Part shown: positions 21,947-33,900 of the stretch, piece after piece
Position numbering within the stretch: position 1 is the stretch's first letter
Layout: each line of letters opens with the position of its first letter
Assembly: GCA_024734495.1 (NCBI GenBank)
Contig: JALMQS010000070.1
Location: 17,236,306 to 17,300,305 of the forward strand
From: Forficula auricularia
Lineage: Eukaryota; Arthropoda; Insecta; Dermaptera; Forficulidae
Direction of reading: 5' to 3'
DNA length: 64,000 nucleotides
Translations under genes and position numbers: made by a program
Notes under the pieces: generated by a model
Databases searched by the model: none
Told to the model about the DNA's origin: nothing
Seen by the model: the letters and a program-made list of their open reading frames with translations, nothing else

Positions 21947-24900
21947 ATGGCCCAAATAACATATGTAGATGAGTTGATTAGAGAATATTTATTATATAGA
22001 TGTTTTAGTAATACTCTGAAAGTTTTTGAGACTGAATTAAAACTTGACAAAGATAAAGGTTTTCGGGTAAGATTTTAGTTTTTATTTATAATGCCAGTTC
22101 GATTTATAAATATTCTCATTTGTTAAATTTTTATATTATTTTAGGTAGATAAAATAGTTGATCAATTAATGTCATTTATCAATAATTATGATTTAGTCTC
22201 ATTAAGAGATCTCTGGTCTCATTTTGACCAAAAAATGTTCTCTAAACTTGAACATCATTTTATTCCAGGTTCGGATATTTATATATATTTTTCTAGAGAA
22301 TGAATTAGTGTTAAGTTTTAGTTTCTTTCCAAGTTACTCGTTGGTTAAACGACAACAGGACAAATCATAAAATATTTTCAATTAAATATTATTGTATGGA
22401 AATGATGCTTATGAAGTCAACAGTACATTAAACAGTCCGATGAGGTAGAGTTGACGAAAATCATGTCTATCACTTGAAAACGGCTTCTGATCTAGAAACC
22501 AAAACCTGTGAATAATCTAAAAAATTTTAACAATTTTATAGTTTCACCATCGATGGTCTAACCCACTGGTTCCCAACCTGTGGGGCGATCGCCCCCAAGT
22601 GGGCGATTTGGGTTATCAGGAGGAAATAAATAAGTAGGGGGTGATGAGTATTCAAAGGGGGGGGATTAAAATAGTACTCTATTGCCGTGATTGATAACAA
22701 AGCAGTTTTCAAACTTCAATTATTTTTCTAATTTTAACTGCCAACTTTCTTAATTTTTCCAGATTACAATTTAAAAATGAAAACATCTACTCCTGTTTTT
22801 TAAATGTACGTCAATAATCCTAGTTAATTATTTCACTTTTTTGTTCTTAAAAAAAAATCTGTAAAAAATGTACATTTTAATTGTTTTTCTATTTTATTTA
22901 AGAGTGACCGGATAAAACTGCTTTGGTTGTTTTTATATACGGTAATAAAATTGTTTAAAATAATAAAACTGCTTTATTATTTACATTTTACTTCAAATTA
23001 AAATTAGCCATACAATGAAAATGGGGCTATAGATGTTAGTCAACCTCCAGAAAGTCGAGATGGGCAACAAAAGGTTGGGAACCACTGGTCTAACCCAAAA
23101 GAAAATGAAGAAATCAACAATTTATTATTCATTTGTCTAAAATTTTAAAAAAGAACCGACTGATCTCTTAAAATATTTATTTTTCCATATAATATACCTA
23201 CTATTTAATTTATCGAGATTTTTTTAATAGTACATAATAATATTTTAATAAATGAAACTACCTAATCCAACTGGGGTCTTATTTTTTACCTTCAATTTGC
23301 TACAATCGAATAAAATGTTAATAACCAGCCCTTTGTATAAGCAGTAATTCTTCTTTGGGAATTCGCTACAATTTTTTCAATCAAAGTCTGTGAAGAAATT
23401 ATAATTTTTTTGCAACGAAATTTTGTCGGACTGGTAGAACATTTAATTGAAAGTAATGGAAGGAAGCCCAGAGGTAGTAAGGAAAGAAAAAATTAACACA
23501 TATCAAATAAGGTGTAATTTATTGGAATCCTTCCTCCTTTCTTTTCAAACCGACGTTTCGGAGGATTCTTCCCTACTTCTTCAGGGTGTCAAGGGGCCAA
23601 TGAAGGAAACAAACAAAATGCTTCCTTCCTCTCTCTATAGAAGTGTTTAAAACTTTCTTCTTCCTTAGCAGAAGCATAGAAAAACAATTTTTTTTTCTTC
23701 AGATAATTTAGAAAAAGGAAGAAAAAAAAATTGTTTTTCTATGCTTCTGCTAAGGAAGAAGAAAGTTTTAAACACTGCTATGGAGATGGAAACACTGCTA
23801 TTCCGATAATTTAAGAAAAGGAGGAAAAAATTGTTTTTCTATGCTTCTGCTAAGGAAGAAGAAAGTTTTAAACACTGCTATGGAGAGAGGAAGGAAGCAA
23901 TTTTGTTTGTTTCCTTCATTGACCCCTTGAAACCCTGAAGAAATAGGGAAGAATCATCATGTGTTAATTTTTTTCTTTCCTCACTACTCCTGGGATGCCT
24001 TCCATTACTTTCAATTAGAAATTTTAATGTTTCTTCTGTGTCTCTGTTAGAAATATGAAAGCTACGATAGCTGGAAAACGGAAGAATAAAGAAAGTTTGT
24101 TATGGAAGCTAATTGTTTATATTTCTATTGCGAAGAAACTTCAAATGAAATAATAACGAAAAAATTCCAAATATTACATGAGATGCTCTTGAATTGTTGT
24201 AGCTAATGAGCTGATATTTTATATTTAGTTTGAGTGTTCCAAGTTTCAGCTTTCTACTTCAAAACCCTTAAACATAGGCCCTGCAAGGGGGTCCAGGTGC
24301 ACCCGTGGGTCCCGGGCCCCGGACCTGGCCATGGCATTTTTTTTTATTATTCCACTTCATACTTATTTCATAATAAGGGGCCCAAGGCCCGAAATTTCAT
24401 GCGGGGTCTATGCCCTTTACACCTTATAGGCATGATTGATTGATTTTGCCTTAAGGCGCGAAAATAGAGATTTCCCTGATATTCACTTCGATTCGAATAC
24501 CCTGAAAATGTGTAACAGCCTATCCATGTTGGGCGTCTCTGTCGCATCTGACCTGTCTTGGAATGAACACATCTCCTCTGTGGCGAAATCTGCAGCAAGG
24601 AAGATTGGCTTCTTATTCAGGTCCAAGCGATTTTACAAACCCCACAACTTCTCACCATCTACAAGGCCCAAATCCGCCCCTATCTCGAATACTGCTCTCA
24701 TCTGTGGAGAGGAGCCTCAAAATATTCTCTTGCTACCCTTGATGCAATTCAGAAACGAGCCGTCAGGCTAATTGACGATTCTACCCTCACCGACTCCCTC
24801 GACTCGTTGGCTCATCGAAGAGATGTCTCTGCCCTTTCCCTTTTCTATAGATACTATCACGGCAGGTGCTCTGATGAGATAAAGTCAATAATTCCCCCCA

Positions 24901-27900
24901 AAGCATACTTTGCACGCAGCACACGTTTTGCCGACTCCCAACACTCTTTTGCGGTCAAATTGGAAAAGTGCCGGACCACTTCATTCGCGAATACATATAT
25001 CCCCATGACTTCAAGGAACTGGAACTCTCTCCCAGCCTCTATCTTTCCCAGCACCTATGATCTTCAAACCTTCAAAACCAGGGTGCATAGACACCTACGT
25101 CTACACCCTCTCACTTAATCAACTTTCCCTTCTCTTCGGTAATGCAAGGGTCTTTCGAGATCCATAGGGGCTACACCTTTACTGGTGCACCCCTTCTTGC
25201 ATTCGACTATAAATAGGCTTCGTTTTCGATCGTATATGGGAAGCTTTCACACTTAATTAATTAATTAATTTAATCATTTTATTTCGATTCTAAAAGAAGT
25301 TATTATTTTAGAGCATAAGCTATCTTTCTTTTAATGAAAGAATTAATTCAATCAGTGCTATATGGTTTAGGCTGAGAAAAAATATCACAAAAAAACGCCA
25401 CCAAAAACTTATGCTTTAAAACTTTCATAAAACCCCAAAATTCTGCAAAATTTCTGAAAAAAGTTTACGCACTACCAGGATTTTTGGTTTCATTCTGTTT
25501 ACCAAAAATTATGCTTATATGTTTTTATGTACATTTTTTTATTTAATATGAATGCTCTGATTAGGACGTTATTTACACTTTTTGAAGATTTTCTTAGAAA
25601 AGTTGAAAGATTTACGATTAAACTAAATTGTTTTTAACTAATGCTGCATTTTTCTTTCTATGTCTAATTTGTATAATATTCAAAATTATAAATATTTTCT
25701 TTTTAAGATTATTTAATTCATTGTAGAAAATTTATTATTACAAATTTCTTTTGTAAATTTATATTTTTTATTATTTTAAATTATTTAATTTTTATATCGG
25801 TTTTTTATAAAAATTTATTTGAGTTACGAATAAAACAGGTACAACTATATACGAGTATAATAGGAAAGCATGTTATTTTATTTCTGTATAGACATTGTTT
25901 TCAATTTTTTAATTAATTATTGCCTTTTATCAATATTTCTTTTTTTATAGCGTTAAGAAAAATTGAAAATGCAATATTAAAAATGTATCTTGTCAATTGT
26001 ATAAATAACAATAAATCGGAAAAAGTGACAGAATTTTTTTCCAAATTAACACCAGATTTACATGGGCAACCAGAATGGAAAGAATGGTTTAGTATGTAAC
26101 ACAAATATATCTTTTCTTAAGCATGCGCATGGCATGATTTCTATAGAAACATTAATTCACTTTTATTAGACATGAATTAAGGGGTATTAGACCCAGAGCC
26201 GGCTGAAGGCATAGGCGAGCTAGGCGGCCGACTACGGCGCCAGATTTTTAGGGACGCCAAATATTTCAGATTATTTTTAGAATTCATTTTTATTTTTTGA
26301 CAAAAGACCTCTTTTTACTATGCATTAATTGATGTATCTCTAGATTCAATTGAGAAACGATTTAGTCAATTACAGCAGATATCTTCTATTTTTGGCTTTT
26401 TGTATGATATTTCTAGTCTCCAAAATGAATCTACTGAAAGTCATAATAGATCATTGTAAAAAGCTTGAAGAGGCCTTACAAGACGACGAGTCACAAGATT
26501 TGAACGCTATTGAATTATGCAATGATCATAATTTTATTTTGCCAAGAATTTCTTAAAAATCAACACCACTTCAACTTCTACAATATATCTGTAAAAATAA
26601 ATTGATGATCAATTTGCCTAATTTGTCTGTTGCAATACAGATTCTTTTGACTCTTATGGTCAGCTGTATGTCGGTTGGTAAACTCTTTTTAAACGTTGAC
26701 AAAGGGTAAAACCTTAAAATTCACCTTGTGCCGGGTGGGATGGCCAATCAGATGGAAGTGCCTGTTACCCTTTGTCAACGTTTAAAAAGAGTTTACCAAC
26801 CGACATACAACTGGCCCTTACTGTCCCTGTAGCAACTAGCGAGAGAAGCTTCTCTAAGTTAAAATTAATCAAGAACTTTCTTCGCACTACACTGTTACAA
26901 GAAAGGCTTGTTAATTTAGGTAGAATTTCGATTTAGCACAAAATTGCTTATGAAATTGACGTGTAAGATTTTGTAAAGCGTTTTTCCAAAGTAAAATCTA
27001 GAAAAGTTAATATTTAATTAAATTAGATTAGGGAACGAAGAAAAGATTTTTTTATATTATAGACAAAAGGATCCGCCGGGATTCGAACCCGGGATATTCG
27101 CATGTGTGCTGCGATGCCTTTGATATTTTATCCCTTCACTAAAAATAATCGCCCAAATATGTTTTTTTTTTATCAAAACTACATACATGGTAAATAATTT
27201 CAATTTTATTTTTAAGCTACTCCGAATATATTATTCTAACAAATATTAGTTTTTCATCAAGATGGTGAAAGTCCTTCAATGAAAAAAATAAAATAATCAT
27301 ACATTTCCCCACCCTTTCCCTATCTACCATATATAAAAAATTTCATTTTTAATCGCAATTATTTCATGTTTGGTGTGGTAAATCGTCTTCAAATTTTATC
27401 AGTATGTGTATTATGCTTTTAATCACTAATATTCCAAGTTTTGAAGACTTCTTGAATTTTTGAATTTGTGAAAGAACTACCTTAATTTACAAATTTAGGG
27501 GCGCCAAACAAAAACTCGCCTAGAGCGCCAGTTGTCCTTAGGCCGGCACTGTTTAGAGTGTTTAGACCATTATATTAATATGTATACCTTCACAAAATAT
27601 GTATTTGACTTTAATGAATATGATTATTTTAGAACTTGTTTTAAGATATATTCTTAGTCAAATTTTTTTTACGAATTATTTGGAATTAACTTCTCGAAAT
27701 CTTTATTTTATTTCAATAGAGAATTATTGAATATTTTCTTTTTCCTGACATTTAGTTCTGCCTTTTACTTCACGACCGGAAGAAAATCCTGCATTTAGTA
27801 TTCATTTCACCAAGCAATGGCAAGATACTCTGTGGCTTTCGTTACACAATCTTCTTGCTACTGCGGTGCAGTGCCTTCCACAACCTGCATTGCTCACTCT

Positions 27901-30900
27901 TGAAGGCGGACGCTACTAAATTACAAAAGCTTGCGGAGGAGAATGAAGCATTAAAACACCGGATGGCGGCCATCGCCGATCCTACTGCGCCCTCATACAA
28001 CCCCGATCCCAGAGCCCTTGATTTAACACAACCCGATGAGCTTATGGATGATTTTTATATAATTGCTCAGTGAGTTGGATTAATACCTAGTAAATACTCG
28101 TATTCTTATATTTATTTTATTTCTTAATTTAAAATTGCAACTTTTGAGATTAAATGTTAACTGGTCAAGAAAAGTCCCAAGGGGAAAAGAGACCGCTGTC
28201 TCACCTAAGGTTCCGTAGAGCAATACTTCTTAAAGTAGTGGGCCTCGGCCCCTAGGGGGCCATGGATTACCCGCAGGTGGGCCGCGAAGAATCGCAAATG
28301 TAACAAATAAGTTATTATTGTTAAATAAGTTTAAATACTTGGATTATAATTATAGAATTTCGATAATCTATTGAAATGTTGAAATGATAATATATTTGCA
28401 ACTGCTTATAACATAGACTATTGATTTCATGCATTAATTATTTTTAAATCAAGCATTTTAAATTTTGTCTTTGCGTTGACGCCAAATCTGTAGTAGCCCA
28501 GTCATATTAGGTAAAAAAGGATTCAACCTCGGAATGAAAGATAATAAGCTGTAAATTGGTATAAACCTTTGTTTTGTCGTCCTAAATCTTATTTCAAAAG
28601 TCACAAATGCTATCGTGTCCGCGTCTTAAGATATTGAAGGTCAAAGGTCATAAAAATGGGTTTTTTTCGAATATCTGGCTTTTTATTGCTTAAATGAGAT
28701 TTTTATTTATTATGAAAGTTGTTGAGTATAGAATTCTCTACAACTTTTGTTTTAACTTTTTTTTCATATGATCAACCGTTTTTGGGGTAGAGCGCGAAGA
28801 GTGCGCAGCGTACAGTCATACATGGCCTAATGCAACTCAATACATTTAGGACGACAAAACAAAGGTTTATACCAATTTACAACTTATTATCTTTCATTCC
28901 GAGGGGAAACCTAATATGACTGGCCTATAGATATTTTTAAAAAAATACGGGGGCTGTGAGTTATTGACTTGGGTTCCAAGGGGGCCGTGACTTCAAAAAG
29001 TTTAAGAAGCACTGCCGTAGAGGCCGGGGCTCATCTCAAAGCAACTTTACAAAAATTCAAAATAATATAGTTTAATAGAATTTTAAAAGATATATTTATC
29101 AGGGTAAATTTAGCTTGACAAGCTAATATTATTTTAGGTTAAAAATAAAATGAGAGAGTCTTCTGTTTTTTAAATAAAATAATTTTTAATTATTTCTAGA
29201 GACTATAGTTTCGAAGGCATTGCCTTCATCATCAGTCTATCACAAATATTTCAAATTAGTTACAAATTAAGATTTATACATTGAAAATTTTGAAAAATAT
29301 ATAATGTCTTTTTCTTCATGTTTCCTCTTGGGAGATTAGAATATAACTGGAGCAATATCTGGGTTACTCTTTTGTTTAGGCATTTTCTAAAGAGTTTTAC
29401 CTGAATGAATGGAATGTTTTTAAAAAAGGGTCATTGATAATTTCTAGTTTTTCATTTAAAGATTCAATTGGGCTTTTTTCCAATCCAATTCCATTTTATT
29501 CAACTAAAAATATTATTTATTTAATTAAAGGCTTTTTCCGAATCCAATTCCATTTTATTCAACTAATAATATTATTTATTTAATTAATTTCTCCGTTAAG
29601 GGTGAGGTACCTTCATGTGGTTTTAGAGACCAACGCTTACTTTTACCTTCTTAACGAACCAAATTGATGAAGGGTATCTAGTGCTCCTTTTTTTAACCAA
29701 TTCAGAAAAATTTCAGGCACCACTCTTTACAAAAAATGGCTATAAAGCTATGATTCGCACATGGGAATTTTTTTTCATTTACATTTTAATCTTTGCTAAG
29801 GTGTTACAATTTTTTTTTCACCTCGACGATCATCAAACACTAACCAAACAGATTCTACCTTTAATAGTTTAGATCAGTAGTTCTCAACCTTTGTGTATTT
29901 GTGTCTCCTTTTTTATTTGATTTCAGCCCCCTTTCCCTTCGGCTAAATAAAGAAAATAAAAAATTTACTTTAGAAATATATAGGCATAACATTTTATTAT
30001 CAGAATAAATTTTTTATTCCTGTGTTGTATGTTTTTTATTATCTTCATATTAATAAATAAATAGTTTTTCGACTTGTTCTTCCTTCTGCGCCCCCCCCCC
30101 CCCCTTTTAGATATTTCGGAGGGTTTTGGGTCGACAATCCGATTTGTCAATCTCATCTTCGGGTAACTTTAATTTTTTAATTTCCAAATTTGTAAAGAAA
30201 AAAAAATTGTACAAATTATGATCTAAGTAAGGGAATCCATTGTATATTTACATTAATTGATCTAATTCGTAACTTTAATTTGTTTTTGTTTTCTTAATCA
30301 AAGTAATTATTAACACATGGGTGTATCAATAAAAAGTTATAATTAAGTACATTTTTTTAATTTCCTTTTATTAATTAATTTTTTTATTTTAAAATCCACT
30401 AACAGTTCATTATAAGTATTACTAAATATTAAGATTATGAAATTTTTAATTAGACAGCTGGTTCACTAAATTGTTGATCAACTAAAAGAAGAAGAATTAT
30501 TAAATAGAGGTATTGAAGATGGAGTTATAGAACTTAATGCTCAATTGATGCAAAGGCTGCCCAAAGATAATAATGAAAACCACAAATTCCGAATAAAATA
30601 ATTTATTGGAACATCATTTTCATCCTCTTAAAAACCCGATGATTCGTAGGATCGACCTTCCTTCTTCAGGGCTTGAAATTTTCAACGAAAGAACTCCATG
30701 TACTTATATCAATATTATTTTTTAATTGTTAGTTCAAAACTTTAATTAGTGCGATGCCTTGGTGATGCCCAGAGCGAGTCTAAACGTTGGCAAAAAATTA
30801 ATTACTTAAATTTTATTTTATTCTGGCTGCAAATAAAAATCGACATTTTTACCTGAATTTAAAAATAATATTATTATATCGCTTTTAACAAAAGCAAAAA

Positions 30901-33900
30901 ATTACCAAGCAACGCTCTAGTCTAATTATTTTTTTTTTCAGAGAGAATATTGGAACTGAAGTTCCTAGTAAATCTTTGAAAAATCTTATAAGAAATATTG
31001 GTGGTGGCCTACCAACAAGTCCAATCTTGGGAAGAAAACCTGGAGGTAAATTTTTCATCTTCTTCTCTCATTACAAAATTAAACCATAACATTCGATTAT
31101 TCTAATAGGATCGGGAACATCCAAAGTGAATGTGAAATCAGCGAGTGTTGATGAACACACCACGGCTGTCACCTCCTCCTATTTAATATCGTCATCAAGT
31201 AGTTCTAGTCACCGACGATCCAGCTCGACCCGCCAGCGGGCCACATCGTCAGGGCCTTGGTCGTCAAAAGCATCCAGTGTGGATAGTGGTACAGGAACGC
31301 ATCAGAGCCGAAGGGCCAGTTCCCAAGTACGAGTTCCACCCCCGCCTCCACCGCCGCCATCACCTCCATCATCAACGTCCACGGAGGCCACTATAATACC
31401 AACGAAAACGCCTCACTTGACCATCATTGATTCAGATACAAATATTGAAAACGAAAATGTTTCATCTTATATATTACTTAGTCAGGTAGGTATTTTCATA
31501 TATTACACTGCTCGACAAAAATTAAACAAAAATTTTTCCCCGTAAACCTAACAATGGATTCCAGTAGAGTTTTCTACGCTGATTATCATGCAATTCCCGA
31601 TTTTTTACATCACGTCAGACTTTTGAGATATTATCGGTCAAAATGACAAAAAATGCCATTTTGACCTATTTTCGAGTCCCATTAAATATTAAACAGCAAT
31701 ATTTGAAATCAAAATATTTTGTTGTCGTAATAGAAAACAGCTTCCTCTTTGATTTTCATATTACCACTTGTTTTTAGCTCAATTAGAACTCGAGTTATAA
31801 CTAAAAAACTAAGACCTTATTTTTTGCAACGAAATTTTCTCTGGAGAGAGACGGACTGGTAGAAATTTTAATTGAATGTAATGGAAGGCAGCCCAGAGGT
31901 AGTGAACAAAAGAAAAAATTAACACATATCAAATAAGGTGTAATTTATTGGAATTGGAAAGGAAGAATCCTCCGAAAGGTCGTTTGAAAGGAAAGGAGGA
32001 AGGATTCCAATAAATTACACCTTATTTTATGTGTTAATTTTTTCTTTCCCCACTACCTCTGGGCTGCCTTCCATTACATTCAACTACTCTATGTTTATTA
32101 TTTATTTATTTATAATGTAATGTACATAGGTCAGTGTAGACCCTTGTTGTGTACATTCTCCTTTATAATCACTTAGCTTTACTTTTTTTTAGTTAAAACT
32201 CGTGTTCTAATTGATCTAAAAACAAGTGGTAATTTGAAAATCAAAGAGGAAGCTGTTTTCTTTTAGCTCAACAAAATATTTTGATTTCAAATATTGCTGT
32301 TTAATATTTAATGAGACTCGAAAATGGTTTTTTCCGTCATTTTGACCCATAATATCTCAAAACTCTGACGTGATGTAAAAAATCGGGAATTGTATGATAA
32401 TCAGCGTAGAAAACTCTACTGGAATCCATTGTTAGGTTTACGGGAAAAAATGTTTGTTTAGTAGTGTTATCAATACAATATCATACTCAATAAAAAAACA
32501 TTTTTACCTATAAGGATAAGTGTGTTTACTTTTTTATTCAATGTTAACTAACGCCTCAAGCAGTTGCCATTAGATATTAGGGGTGATTTTTCATGTAATT
32601 ATTAAATCTATATATCTTGAAGAGATGTCACGCCTATCATGATTTTTGACAATAGATTCGAATTAGTAAAATATTTACACATATAGTTCACTTTTTTTTT
32701 ATTTTTATTTATTTTTGTTTGGGGAGCGGTGTTTTAAGACCAAATATCTACAAAAATTATTTGCCGAAATTCATATCCCAAAAAGCCGATTACATCCCCT
32801 AGGCGGCTAGTAAATATATATTTATTTATTCATTTATAGACATATAAGAAATATAAAAATGTAAAATTGATATTTTTAGGAGGAGTATTCTGAACATCGA
32901 TCATCAATTATTCAATGTAAATTCAATCCATCCGGGTCAGCTGTTGCGAGTTCAGATAATGATGGTAATATTAAAATATGGACTGTACCACCTAATGCTA
33001 AGTATGATTTTTATATTTATTTTTAAATCTACTTCTTTATTTAATATTATTTATTATATGTTTAATTTTATTTCTATTTGCAGAACTTGTGCCACATTCC
33101 CAAATAAATCGAGTGTTTTATCATTAGATTGGGTATCAAAAAATGAACGTTACTTGATAGCTGGCACCAAACTTGGCTCTGTTCGATTGTATGATACGCG
33201 AGAGCCCCGTTTAGTTTGGGAATTGGGTGCTGAAACTATTAATTCATTGAGGGACTCAAGGTAATCAAATATTAATACTTAACTTGAAAAGATGAAATCT
33301 CCATCCTGATGATAAATGCTTATTAACTTTTTTTTCTTAGGATAGTACATATATGCTCCAACCCGACAGATTCGAATTTCGTTTGTTCAGCAGACGCTAA
33401 TCATGGAGCAGGCAAATTACTTCTGTTCGATATCAAAACGAAAAGTTTAGAAGTAATGCCCTCTTGATTTATTTACTAAAAGTATTAATTAATATTTCAA
33501 TATATTTTGATTTTGTGTTTTTTGTTTTATTCAGCGAATCTTTAATCTCGGTCCAACTGCAAACGCTTGTGCCTTCAATCACAATGGGCAGCTTCTCTTA
33601 GCAGGATGTCATGACGGAGCCGTCCGTCTTTTTGATCTCCGTGCTCCAGAATGTATTGATACATGGAAATTGCACCAAGGGGCTCTATTATCATTGGCTC
33701 TTGCTGCTGATGATACTCTTTGTTTTACACTTGGCCAGGATGCAAAAGTATCTCTCTATAGATTAAATCAGTGGCGTAGCCAAGGGGTGCAACCGCTCCC
33801 CCCGCCCCTATCTTTTAGCGCCCCTTCCGCTCTCCCTATTTATATGTATCTAAAATCAATAGGGGATAAAAAATAAAAAAAAAAACAAGAAATCTAGAAA

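Larger units (their letters stand above)
22269..25950 (+). other. WDR91 intron 2 (transposon-rich)
   Basis: Phase-1 intron of 3.7 kb carrying a hAT MITE, a family B fold-back and a LINE. 23090-23400 and 25210-25950 are AT-rich with nothing recognisable. 24270-24450 has GC-rich phrases (gggtcccgggccccgg) of transposon type without defined ends. Confidence 0.85.
26194..27551 (+). mobile_element. hAT element in WDR91 intron 3
   Basis: Starts cagagccggctgaagg and ends ccttaggccggcactg. The flanking 8-mers attagacc and tttagagt agree only partly, so the element is older. It carries a broken transposase, a nested MITE and a SINE. Confidence 0.75.

Noticed and set aside
27010..27145. tRNA gene (perfect T-arm)
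   Set aside because: No D-arm or anticodon arm can be drawn; a related copy and its shared tail at 60 kb show a SINE.
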